Assembly (NCBI RefSeq): GCF_000482465.1 | Contig: NZ_AXVJ01000043.1 | Coordinates: 1-64,000, forward strand | DNA length: 64,000 nucleotides | Direction of reading: 5' to 3' | DNA from: Runella limosa DSM 17973 | GTDB lineage: Bacteria; Bacteroidota; Bacteroidia; Cytophagales; Spirosomataceae | Shown: in pieces, positions 17,668-25,516 of the stretch | Layout: every line of letters starts with the position of its first letter | Numbering within the stretch: position 1 is the stretch's first letter | Made by a program: the position numbers and the translations under genes | The notes under the pieces: model-generated | The model's database searches: none | Seen by the model: the letters and a program-made list of their open reading frames with translations, nothing else | What the model was told of the DNA's origin: nothing

Positions 17668-18399
17668 TTAGAAGCGAGTTTCGAGGTAATAGGGTAACAT
17701 TTTTCGCCATGAAGGCCAATCGTGCGGAATGTCTTGCCCCCAAACGTCTAACTCATGCGGGATATTTTTGGAGTTCAACACGCTCGAAAGGTAACGTGAT
17801 GAATCAGGGTCTTCGTAACTGCCCGAGCCTGTGACGATGTGGATGTGGTTACTCGCGCGGTATTTTGCCAAATAAGCTTCGTCCGAAAGGTTGCGAAGGT
17901 AATGAACAGGTGAGTTGAAATAGACATTATCGTCGTAATGACCTTTGGTATAAGCCGTTAGATCATAGCACCCACTCATGGCAATCACCCCATTGATTAA
18001 ATCAGGACGACGAAAGAACATATTGGCCGAGTGCAATGCCCCAAACGATGCCCCTGCTGCAATAATGGGAGTATCGGGACTTGTTTGGCTCTTGATGTAA
18101 GGGATTACTTCGTTGAAAATATAGTCGTTGAACTGTTGATGACGCACGGCTTTGTCGCGTCCGCTCATGTGATTGTTTAACCAACTTTCAGTATTGATAC
18201 TATTGACCGAAAAAACTTTCACTTTCCCTTCGTTGATTGGTTTTGCAATCGTATCAATGAGTTGAAAACGTTCGTATTCGAGGTAATCAGCGGCGGCTGT
18301 TGGAATCATCAATAGCGCGAACCCGTAATGACCATACACCGCGATTTCCATGTGCTTATTGAGCGATGGGCTATGCCATCTATCTAAAAAACGTTGCAT
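17668..18399 (-). CDS. Alpha/beta-hydrolase, paralogue of the esterase at 9226-9936
   Basis: A 243-residue cytoplasmic-type esterase. The nucleophile is in GASFGAL, the histidine in IPHDWPSW, and shared blocks with the first esterase run the whole length (VFSVNSINTESW, VYFNSPVHYL, SVLNSKNIPHELDVWG). The two copies are clearly paralogous but quite divergent. This one stands alone, tail to tail with the PorU2-like gene, three bases between stops and no terminator. Two copies within 8 kb suggest either a local duplication later split by inserted genes or separate roles. Substrate unknown. Confidence 0.78.
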   Translation of the reverse strand: MQRFLDRWHSPSLNKHMEIAVYGHYGFALLMIPTAAADYLEYERFQLIDTIAKPINEGKVKVFSVNSINTESWLNNHMSGRDKAVRHQQFNDYIFNEVIPYIKSQTSPDTPIIAAGASFGALHSANMFFRRPDLINGVIAMSGCYDLTAYTKGHYDDNVYFNSPVHYLRNLSDEAYLAKYRASNHIHIVTGSGSYEDPDSSRYLSSVLNSKNIPHELDVWGQDIPHDWPSWRKMLPYYLETRF

Positions 18400-18507
18400 A
18401 TTCAGACCTTAGTCGTTTGTTTTAATTTCTGACTTGATTTTGTTCCCTTTTAAGGTTGTCTCATCTAAATTACGTATTCCTGACAAAATTACCAACTGGT
18501 ATTCATT

Positions 18508-18606
18508 CTAAAACACATAGAGCACAATAGAATAAGCACCACATAGAAAATAGAGGAATATACCTCTGTGTTCTATGTGAAACAAAACTATGTGAGCTAT
18601 GTGGTT
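18508..18606. repeat. CACATAG/CTATGTG repeat cluster (copy 1)
   Basis: The word CACATAG appears twice (18514 and 18539) and its complement CTATGTG three times in about 95 bases. The first 16 bases (TTCTAAAACACATAGA) are identical to the start of the second copy at 26744-26813. The arrangement can fold into nested hairpins. It lies upstream of the symporter gene, with about 90 plain bases between. Confidence 0.55.
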
Positions 18607-18696
18607 ACCTGCGTTGCATTTTTTGAAAGAAAAATGTTTTGCAAAAACCAGTTTATGTTCCCAAATTGGTACTCTCTTCACTCCATTGCTTAATTT

Positions 18697-20112
18697 ATGC
18701 TTATTTTTTCCATTGGTATATATCTTCTCATCAACGTCGCCGTCGGTTTTTGGGCCTCTCGGCGCGTACATAGCACCCAAGATTTTGTATTGGCAGGACG
18801 CCGTTTACCAATGGGATTGGCGACTATGGTTACCTTTGCGACCTGGTTTGGCTCAGAAACCATGATGGGTGCCCCCAAAGAATTTATCGAAGGCGGTTTC
18901 TTAAATGTCATTGAAGAGCCTTTCGGTGCAGCATTATGTTTGATACTTGTCGGTATATTTTTTGCTCGAACTTTTTATCGTTGGAACATCATTACTTTTT
19001 GTGATTTTTTCTTGATGCGTTTTGGCAGGACGTCAGAGTTTGTTTCTGCCGTGATGATTATCCCTTCTTATTTTGGTTGGATTGCTGCTCAGTTTGTCGC
19101 CATGGGCATCGTTGGGCAAGTGGTGTTTGGGCTGCCGTTGAGCACTGGCATCTGGGTTGGCGCCATCCTCGTTATGTTCTACACGTTCATGGGCGGGATG
19201 TGGTCAGTGTCTATTACCGACTTTTTACACAATATCATCTTGATTTTTGGGCTCATCATTTTGGCCATTATTCTCTTTTCCAAAACTGGAGGAATCACGC
19301 CCGTCACCAACCAACAGCCTGCCGATTTTTTCCGCATTACCCCCAAAGAAATGAGTTTGCAAAGCTACGCCGAATACGTTGCGGCTTGGATTACGGTAGG
19401 CCTAGGCTCCATTCCCCAACAAGATATTTTTCAGCGCGTTATGGCTTCCAAAGATGCCGATACCGCCGTAAAGTCTTCGATTTTTGCAGGAGGACTTTAT
19501 TTGACGGTGGCACTTTTACCTTTGTTTATTGCCTTGGCGGCCAAAACGCTTTATCCTGAATTGATGAACGGAGACACTTCCCTCATCATCCCCAATATGG
19601 TGCTTCAACACGCGCCGTTGTGGATTCAAATTCTGTTTTTTGGCGCGTTGATTTCGGCTTTATTGAGTACGAGTAGTGGGGCTATTTTGGCTCCTGCGGC
19701 AGTATTGGGCGAAAACCTTGTCAAGCCCTATCTTCCTAACCTATCTGACACCCGCCTTTTGCTTGTCATTCGCTTAGGCGTTGTTTTCGTGACGTTTGCT
19801 TCTATTTGGATGGCACAAACACGGCAGGATATTTTTGAATTAGTGGGAGAATCGTCGGCCTTTAGTTTGGTCTCTCTTTTTGTACCGCTCACTTTTGGGC
19901 TTTATTGGAAACGCGCTAATGCTGTAGGATGTATGGCCTCAATGATACTCGGGTTAGTCGTTTGGGTGGTGTGCGCATTTGTGTGGCATACGACGTTTCC
20001 TGCCATTCTCTACGGAACAGCCGCAAGCTTGTTAGGAATGCTTGTTGGGTCCTTGTTAACTAAAAAAAGGCTGGTTGATTTGCCCGATGTAGGGATGCGG
20101 GGGACTGCCTAG
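18697..20112 (+). CDS. Sodium:solute symporter family protein
   Basis: A 471-residue inner-membrane transporter of the SSS family, which couples sodium entry to uptake of a solute (sugars, amino acids, carboxylates, urea). The frame is hydrophobic almost throughout, with about 12-13 membrane segments. SSS features include DFVLAGRRLPMGLATMVTFAT at the N-terminus, WITVGLGSIPQQDIFQRVMA in the middle and ISALLSTSSGAILAPAAVLGEN at the sodium-site helix. The substrate cannot be read from sequence. Its last 57 bases overlap the 3' end of the NUDIX gene on the other strand. Confidence 0.9.
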   Translation: MLIFSIGIYLLINVAVGFWASRRVHSTQDFVLAGRRLPMGLATMVTFATWFGSETMMGAPKEFIEGGFLNVIEEPFGAALCLILVGIFFARTFYRWNIITFCDFFLMRFGRTSEFVSAVMIIPSYFGWIAAQFVAMGIVGQVVFGLPLSTGIWVGAILVMFYTFMGGMWSVSITDFLHNIILIFGLIILAIILFSKTGGITPVTNQQPADFFRITPKEMSLQSYAEYVAAWITVGLGSIPQQDIFQRVMASKDADTAVKSSIFAGGLYLTVALLPLFIALAAKTLYPELMNGDTSLIIPNMVLQHAPLWIQILFFGALISALLSTSSGAILAPAAVLGENLVKPYLPNLSDTRLLLVIRLGVVFVTFASIWMAQTRQDIFELVGESSAFSLVSLFVPLTFGLYWKRANAVGCMASMILGLVVWVVCAFVWHTTFPAILYGTAASLLGMLVGSLLTKKRLVDLPDVGMRGTA

Positions 20113-20496
20113 TAATCCATCTTGAATGTATTGCCCAACGTTGGGGTACAAATTTAATTGGTGTAAAACCTTGAGAGGTTTCCAACAAATTTCCAAGGCC
20201 GTCGTCTCGTTGGGGTTGAGTCGCGGGATTCCTCCGATGATTTGAGCCCCAAAAATCACATGAAGCACATCATCTTTTTGGTGTGGTAACAGTACCTCTC
20301 CCGAAAAAAGCATTCCCTGAACTTCTACCTCAATGCCCAATTCTTCGCTTAATTCACGTTCAATCGTCTGCGGGAGGGTTTCGCCACGGTCGGGGTTACC
20401 ACCAGGCAAAGCAAATACGTCGTTGCCGCTGTAGTTATAGCGCAGCAAAAGCAAATGGTTATTTTCAATAATAAGCGCCGCAGGCCGTACTTTCAT
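20056..20496 (-). CDS. NUDIX hydrolase
   Basis: A 146-residue pyrophosphohydrolase that cleaves nucleoside diphosphate-linked substrates. The NUDIX box is complete: GGNPDRGETLPQTIERELSE continues into ELGIEV, fitting GX5EX7REUXEEXGU. The N-terminus (MKVRPAALIIENNHLLLLRY) is a normal first strand. The final 17 residues lie beyond the domain and are encoded antisense to the end of the symporter gene. Substrate specificity cannot be inferred. Confidence 0.9.
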   Translation of the reverse strand: MKVRPAALIIENNHLLLLRYNYSGNDVFALPGGNPDRGETLPQTIERELSEELGIEVEVQGMLFSGEVLLPHQKDDVLHVIFGAQIIGGIPRLNPNETTALEICWKPLKVLHQLNLYPNVGQYIQDGLLGSPPHPYIGQINQPFFS

Positions 20497-20602
20497 AAGG
20501 ACTTTTTTTGGGTATTCTTTCGGTTTTGAGCAACCGAAAACACAGTTATTTTTTTCGATAGACGGTTTTATTCGACATTCTGCACTTCCTCACTCGTCAT
20601 TC

Positions 20603-21373
20603 CTAATAATCTCCTCCAGCGCCCCCACCGCCAAAATCTCCCCCGCCAAAACCACCAAAGCTTGAACCTCCGCCACCACCGCCGCTGTTGCCCCAGTTGC
20701 CCGACGAGCTCCCCCAGCCCGTGTAGGTTGTGTAGGGATACCAACCGCCGCCGCGTCGGCTCAAACCACCGCCACCGCCACCTTTATTGGCTTTGGAAAT
20801 GATGATGATAATAATGATAACAATGATGATTAGGAAAATAATAACACCCAAGGGAAACTCTCCATCGCCGCCCTCGGTGCCGTCCGATTTATATTCTCCC
20901 ACTGTGTATTTGATGATTTCATCCGTTCCTCGGTCAAGGCCACGGTAATACATCTTTTGTTTAAATTCAGGGGATATAACCGTCGAAATAATCCGTTTGG
21001 CAATTGCATCGGGTAAAGCACCTTCAATGCCTCGGCCCGTAGCAATAAAAATCTTGCGGTCGTCAGACGCCCACAACAACACTACCCCATTGTCTTTGTC
21101 TTTTTGTCCAACTCCCCAGCGTCGTCCCAGCTCAAACGCATAATCGCCTGGCGGATACGGCGACGTTGATTTCACAATCACCACCGTAATTTGGGTCGAA
21201 GTGGAATCATTAAAAACCCGCAGTTTTTGTTCGAGGGTTTCACGTTCTGTACCGTTTAACATACCAGCGTAGTCGTTAACCAAACGCCGTGGGTTCATCG
21301 GTTCGGGAATATCTTGTGCCCAAACACGAATGGTACACAAGGTTATCAGCAAAAGAGAAAAGAAATGACGCAT
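20603..21373 (-). CDS. TPM domain membrane protein (YgcG-like) with Gly-rich tail
   Basis: A 256-residue protein. It has a signal peptide (residues 1-19, ending RVWAQ), a TPM domain (about 25-150, with VNDYAGMLNGTERETLEQKL and GVVLLWASDDRKIFIATGRG), a transmembrane helix rich in isoleucine (about 180-200), and a long Gly/Ser/Trp/Tyr tail. TPM domains face the periplasm and are linked to photosystem repair in plants, but are of unclear function in bacteria. It starts 10 bases after the stop of the other TPM gene and is the last of a lemA-TPM-TPM operon, a common Bacteroidota arrangement. Confidence 0.88.
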   Translation of the reverse strand: MRHFFSLLLITLCTIRVWAQDIPEPMNPRRLVNDYAGMLNGTERETLEQKLRVFNDSTSTQITVVIVKSTSPYPPGDYAFELGRRWGVGQKDKDNGVVLLWASDDRKIFIATGRGIEGALPDAIAKRIISTVISPEFKQKMYYRGLDRGTDEIIKYTVGEYKSDGTEGGDGEFPLGVIIFLIIIVIIIIIIISKANKGGGGGGLSRRGGGWYPYTTYTGWGSSSGNWGNSGGGGGGSSFGGFGGGDFGGGGAGGDY

Positions 21374-21383
21374 TGGAAAAAAG

Positions 21384-21821
21384 TTACCCGAACGAAATAT
21401 CGTCGGAGAGTTCGTTGATGTCGTTTGCTTGGCGAGGGAAAAACGTTTTCAGTTGCTCACCTGCCAACTGAATCCCTTGACTGAGACCTTCGGCAAATTC
21501 ATTTTTTTTGAAATGAGCTCGCATTGTATCGCGCACATTGTTCCAGAAGTTATCAGGAACGCGTTCGTTGATGCCTTTGTCACCCAGCACGGCAAACTTT
21601 CGGTCGTCTGTTGCCAAATAGAACAGCACCCCGTTTTTCAAATCGGTACGGTGCATTCCAAGATCCGCAAAGACTTGCTTGGCACGTTCGATGACATCAC
21701 TTTCGAGGCAATTGGTCTCAATATGAACACGTACTTCGCCCGAAGTTACCAGTTCCGCCGAACGAATCGCCGCTACTACTTGCTCTTGTTGGGAAGGAGT
21801 CAAAAGAAGAGACATGAACAA
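21384..21821 (-). CDS. TPM domain protein
   Basis: A 145-residue protein made of one TPM domain (AIRSAELVTSGEVRVHIETN, then KNGVLFYLATDDRKFAVLGDKG). It has no signal peptide or membrane segment, so it is probably cytoplasmic or recruited by its partners. Starts at 21821 or 21815 (MSLLL) are both possible. It is the middle gene of the lemA operon, 100 bases after lemA, with a hairpin in the gap. Confidence 0.85.
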   Translation of the reverse strand: MFMSLLLTPSQQEQVVAAIRSAELVTSGEVRVHIETNCLESDVIERAKQVFADLGMHRTDLKNGVLFYLATDDRKFAVLGDKGINERVPDNFWNNVRDTMRAHFKKNEFAEGLSQGIQLAGEQLKTFFPRQANDINELSDDISFG

Positions 21822-21863
21822 TGTACGGTTTAGAGTTTACAAGTTTACGGTTGGGAAACATAC

Positions 21864-21893
21864 CTTCCCGAAAGTTTCGGAACTTTCGGGAAG
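21864..21893. repeat. Hairpin between lemA and the TPM gene
   Basis: CTTCCCGAAAGTT-TCGG-AACTTTCGGGAAG is a perfect 13-bp stem with a stable four-base loop. It lies between co-directional genes without a T-run, so it may stabilise the upstream lemA message or slow the polymerase. A partial extra copy of the arm (TCTTTCGGAAG) follows at about 21902-21912. Confidence 0.7.
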
Positions 21894-21921
21894 ATTGTTA
21901 AATCTTTCGGAAGAAACGAAA

Positions 21922-22503
21922 TTAGAACTTCACCGTAGGTGCCGTTTGAGCTGCTTGAGAGGCTTCAAAATAGCCCTTTTGCGCAAAGCCAAACATACCA
22001 GCAAAAATGTTGGCAGGGAACGTACGTACCGATTGGTTATAGCCTTTTACAACTTCATTGAAACGGTCACGCTCTACCTTGATACGGTTTTCGGTGCCTT
22101 CCAACTGCGCCTGCAATTCCAAGAAGTTTTGGTTGGCTTTTAGTTGTGGATACTGCTCTACCGATACCAAAAGGCGCGAAAGTGACCCGCTCAATTGGTC
22201 TTGAGCTGCCTGAAACTTTTGCATATTTTCAGGAGTCAATTCATCAGGCTTCAACTGGATAGAGGTAGCTTTTGAACGCGCTTCAATCACTGCGGTAAGC
22301 GTGCTTTTTTCAAAATCAGCGGCTCCTTTGACCGTATTTACTAAGTTAGGAATCAAATCGGCACGGCGTTGGTAGGCGCTTTGTACGTTGGCCCAAGCAT
22401 TGTTGACAGTTTCGTCTTTGCTCACGAGGCCATTGTAAGTACTACAGCCGTACATTCCAAAAATGGCAAGGACGACAATGACAATTAATGTGGTTTTTGA
22501 CAT
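21922..22503 (-). CDS. lemA: LemA family protein
   Basis: A 193-residue membrane-anchored protein. One N-terminal hydrophobic segment (IVIVVLAIFGMYGCSTYN, with a possible lipobox cysteine) is followed by the helical LemA domain: VNNAWANVQSAYQRRADLIP, NLVNTVKGAADFE, and PPTQ-region equivalents near the C-terminus (GYNQSVRTFPANIFAGMFGF). The function of LemA is unsettled. In Bacteroidota it is regularly followed by TPM-domain genes, as here, suggesting one envelope complex. It is the first gene of the operon. Confidence 0.92.
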   Translation of the reverse strand: MSKTTLIVIVVLAIFGMYGCSTYNGLVSKDETVNNAWANVQSAYQRRADLIPNLVNTVKGAADFEKSTLTAVIEARSKATSIQLKPDELTPENMQKFQAAQDQLSGSLSRLLVSVEQYPQLKANQNFLELQAQLEGTENRIKVERDRFNEVVKGYNQSVRTFPANIFAGMFGFAQKGYFEASQAAQTAPTVKF

Positions 22504-22658
22504 GGTTTTGTTAGGTTTTAGTTAACGGTTGCAAAGTTGTGTAATTCTAAAATTTCTGGTGGACTATTTACACCGATGGTTTGTTTTCGTGGCAAAATAG
22601 GCTTTTTACGTTTCAAAAAAATGACCAAGCCTAGTTTTTGGATTTACATTCGGTTTAT

Positions 22659-24188
22659 TTACTCCATTTGATACACCATTTGTAAAATTCCTTCTAAGTA
22701 CTCCCGCGAATTGCTCAAGCGTGGTACTTTATTTTGGCCGCCTAATTTTCCTCTACGTCCCATCCATTCATAAAATGTGCCCGACGGAACATTGTGCATG
22801 AGCGGCGCCAACAGTGCAAGGTCTTGATAACGCTTGGCATCGTAGTCTGAGTTCACTTCCCGAAGGCGTTTGTCCAGCAAGTGACAAAACTTCTGCCAGT
22901 GAGACGGCGGAGTACTAAACTCAATCACCCATTCGTGGCGACCTTTACTGCCATCGTCCATATAGACGGGCCCTGCGGTGTAGTCATTGATCACGGCTCC
23001 CGTGTTTTCACAAGCAAACGTAACGGCTTCGTCGGCGTTTTCGATGATGACTTCCTCTCCAAAAGCGTTGATAAAGTGCTTGGTACGGCCGCTAATTTTT
23101 ATACGGAAAGGATATTTTGAGGTAAACTTAATGGTATCACCAATCTGATAGCGCCACAAACCACTGTTGGTCGAAATAATGAGCGCGTAGTTTTTATCCA
23201 ACTCCACTTCATCCAGCGTAACGGCTTTGGGATGCGGTTTGTCCCATTCTTCTACAGGTACAAATTCGTAAAAAATACCATAATCGAGCATCAACAGCAT
23301 TTCGCCTGGGTGGGCAAGGTCGTCTTGCACCGCAAAAAAGCCTTCCGAAGCATTGTAAGTTTCCATGTAGGTTACTTTGTCGCTCGGAAAATATTTTTTC
23401 ATAAACAGCTCACGGTAAGGCTGAAAGGCGACAGCTCCGTGGATAAACACCTCAAAATTAGGCCATATATCGAGCATGTGCTGCGCTCCACGTTCTTCCA
23501 TGATGCGGTCGAGCAGTACAATCGTCCAAGTCGGTACGCCCAATATACTGGTGACGTTTTCGTTACCACAAATTTCAGCCATCTTGACCAACTTCTCTTC
23601 CCATTTGTCCATCAAAGCAATTTCGATGGGTGGCGTGCGAATGTAATCGGCCCACGCGGGTAAATTCTTCATAATCACCGCCGATACGTCGCCTACCATT
23701 CCGCCCTCGCTGTTGAAGGGGTTATCGTGCAAACTTCCACCAATCGACAACCCTTTTCCTTCAAAAACCAACGTGCCCGGGCGGTTTTGGGCGTACAACG
23801 TCATCACGTCGCGGCCACCTCGGTAATGGCATTCTTCCAACGATTCGGGCGTGATGGGCAAATATTTGCTGCGGGCATTGGTCGTTCCCGACGATTTTGA
23901 AAACCATTCTACATCCGACGGCCAAAGGACGTTTTGGTCGCCGTGCAACACCCGTTCAATCGACGGATACAAGTCTTCGTAGCTCGAAATCGGTACGCGT
24001 TCTTGGTATTGTTTGATGGTTTGAATCGAATCATAGCGGTACTTTCGCCCCCAATCAGTATAGCGAGACGCTTCCAGCAAATCGTGGAATACTTTGTACT
24101 GAACCTCGATGGGATTCGCCTTGAAGTGTTCGATACGCTCGGCACGACGCTTCATAAAAAAGACCATTATGTCGTTCAGTAGAGACAC
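22659..24188 (-). CDS. GH3 family acyl-acid amido synthetase-like protein
   Basis: A 509-residue member of the GH3 auxin-responsive family, ANL-type adenylating enzymes that in plants join amino acids to jasmonate or auxin. Key segments are FSKSSGTTNARSKYLPIT (the ATP-binding SSGTT), YNASEGFFAVQDD (the YxASE motif), and LWRYQIGDTIKF with FRIKISGRTKHFINAFGEE at the hinge. All catalytic motifs appear intact, so it should adenylate a carboxylic acid. The bacterial substrate is unknown. A -7 element (TATGTTTG, 24211-24218 on the minus strand) lies just upstream, but no -33 TTG is visible. Confidence 0.88.
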   Translation of the reverse strand: MSLLNDIMVFFMKRRAERIEHFKANPIEVQYKVFHDLLEASRYTDWGRKYRYDSIQTIKQYQERVPISSYEDLYPSIERVLHGDQNVLWPSDVEWFSKSSGTTNARSKYLPITPESLEECHYRGGRDVMTLYAQNRPGTLVFEGKGLSIGGSLHDNPFNSEGGMVGDVSAVIMKNLPAWADYIRTPPIEIALMDKWEEKLVKMAEICGNENVTSILGVPTWTIVLLDRIMEERGAQHMLDIWPNFEVFIHGAVAFQPYRELFMKKYFPSDKVTYMETYNASEGFFAVQDDLAHPGEMLLMLDYGIFYEFVPVEEWDKPHPKAVTLDEVELDKNYALIISTNSGLWRYQIGDTIKFTSKYPFRIKISGRTKHFINAFGEEVIIENADEAVTFACENTGAVINDYTAGPVYMDDGSKGRHEWVIEFSTPPSHWQKFCHLLDKRLREVNSDYDAKRYQDLALLAPLMHNVPSGTFYEWMGRRGKLGGQNKVPRLSNSREYLEGILQMVYQME

Positions 24189-24268
24189 AGAAAATCGGGT
24201 TTTATTTTGTCAAACATAAATAAAAGCAATGAATCATACACTACCCTCCTAATGGGTTTTGGTAAAAA

Positions 24269-25159
24269 TCAGGATTTAGGGATGCGATTGGGGTAGTCGG
24301 TAATGATGCCATCCACGCCCATGGCCTTCACTTTGCGCATTTCTTCGGCAGTATTTACCGTCCAAGGCACCACTTGCATTCCCATCTTGTGGAGCTGTTG
24401 TACCCGCTCCGTCGAAAGTAATAAATAGTAAGGGCTGTAAATTTCGGGGGTAAACCCTAAATCTTCGATGTTTTTTTCAATCCCTTTAGCATTGGCTACC
24501 AGCGCCGACAAGGCTACTTTTTTGTACTTGCCCGCGTCGATTTGTTTTTTCCAATGTTTTAAAACGTTAAAATCAAAACTTTGGAGAACAACCCGTTCGG
24601 GTGGCAATTGAGCCATGATTTCTTGATAGACCAAATCCGAAAACTCCGCAGGTTGTGGCTGCGACTTATCGTATTCTTTTTCTTCACTCTTGATTTCGAT
24701 GTTGTACAAAAAAAGTGGCAGTTTGTTTTTAACTCGGTACGCCTCCACGGCCTCAATCATCTCGCTTAAAAGCGGCTTATACGTTTTCTGTTTTTGTTGT
24801 TCAGGAAAATTCGCATTACCATTACTTCCCACATCGTAGCGTTTGATTTCGTCGTAATTGAGGTCGTACAACACAATTTTGGGACTTTTTGGCACGGGCG
24901 TACCATCGGGCTTTATCGAAAAATCAGGATGAAAATAAGGATCGTGCGAAACGACTACTTTCTTATCTTTAGAAATAACGACATCCAATTCTAAGGTATT
25001 CACTCCGTAGTCGAGTGCTTTCAGAAACGCAGGAATGGTGTTTTCGGGCATCAATCCACGGCAGCCACGGTGGCCTTGCCAATTGAAAAGTGGCGTTTGG
25101 GCAAAGGTAACTTCCATACCAATAGTTAGGAGAAAAATAAACAAAAAGCGGGGTTTCAT
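24269..25159 (-). CDS. Secreted glycerophosphodiester phosphodiesterase
   Basis: A 296-residue enzyme that hydrolyses deacylated phospholipids to glycerol 3-phosphate and an alcohol. It has a signal peptide (residues 1-20, ending TFAQ), so it works in the periplasm. GHRGCRGLMPENTIPAF carries the catalytic His and Arg, LELDVVISKDKKVVVSHDP carries the metal ligands Glu and Asp and the second His, and VDGIITDYPNRI closes the TIM barrel. It reads toward the GH3 gene and is probably expressed separately. Confidence 0.93.
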   Translation of the reverse strand: MKPRFLFIFLLTIGMEVTFAQTPLFNWQGHRGCRGLMPENTIPAFLKALDYGVNTLELDVVISKDKKVVVSHDPYFHPDFSIKPDGTPVPKSPKIVLYDLNYDEIKRYDVGSNGNANFPEQQKQKTYKPLLSEMIEAVEAYRVKNKLPLFLYNIEIKSEEKEYDKSQPQPAEFSDLVYQEIMAQLPPERVVLQSFDFNVLKHWKKQIDAGKYKKVALSALVANAKGIEKNIEDLGFTPEIYSPYYLLLSTERVQQLHKMGMQVVPWTVNTAEEMRKVKAMGVDGIITDYPNRIPKS

Positions 25160-25278
25160 CTGATTCGGGAACGGATGTCTTTTACAAAACTAGGTATTTC
25201 TGCTTTATTTGTAGAAAAATAGGAAAATCTACTACAAGAACAAAATTTATATACCGCTACATTTTTTTTGAAAACTTT

Positions 25279-25308
25279 TTGCACCAAAAAATTATTCCGC
25301 TATTTTTG
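25279..25308 (+). promoter_or_regulatory. leuA leader promoter
   Basis: TTG (25279-25281), 19 bases, TATTTTTG (25301-25308): an exact Bacteroidota promoter. Transcription would start near 25315, about 35 bases before the leader-peptide ATG and about 200 bases before leuA. Confidence 0.7.
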
Positions 25309-25349
25309 TAGAAGAAATACGCGTACAGCGAAAATTCGCAACACAATTT

Positions 25350-25403
25350 ATGACATTACAACCTAATAATATGCTCGGTCTTCTCCTCACACACGTCATG
25401 TGA
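25350..25403 (+). CDS. leuL: leuA leader peptide (attenuation)
   Basis: A 17-codon open frame encodes MTLQPNNMLGLLLTHVM and stops with TGA at 25401-25403. Five of 17 residues are leucine, with four leucine codons clustered in codons 9-13 (CTC GGT CTT CTC CTC). It begins about 35 bases after a consensus promoter. The stop codon lies inside the antiterminator arm, the geometry expected of ribosome-mediated attenuation. Such short genes escape automatic annotation. The peptide itself probably has no function; its translation rate senses leucyl-tRNA. Confidence 0.75.
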   Translation: MTLQPNNMLGLLLTHVM

Positions 25404-25458
25404 GAAAGGAAACCTTTGTAGTAAAAAGGCCCTTTCTCACGTTGAGAAAGGGTTTTTT
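25400..25458 (+). promoter_or_regulatory. Transcription attenuator: antiterminator and terminator before leuA
   Basis: The terminator is CCCTTTCTCA (25430-25439), loop CGT, TGAGAAAGGG (25443-25452), then six T. The competing arm GTGAGAAAGG (25400-25409) is perfectly complementary to CCTTTCTCAC (25431-25440), so the two structures exclude each other. When leucine is scarce, a ribosome stalled on the leader Leu codons leaves 25400-25409 free and antitermination follows. When leucine is plentiful, a ribosome at the leader stop covers it and the terminator forms. The logic is inferred from the pairing, as in known leu/ilv leaders. Confidence 0.78.
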
Positions 25459-25516
25459 GTGAATAAAAATCCCAAAAGTCGAAATCTAACCAATTTATAA
25501 TTTCCCTTTACACACA

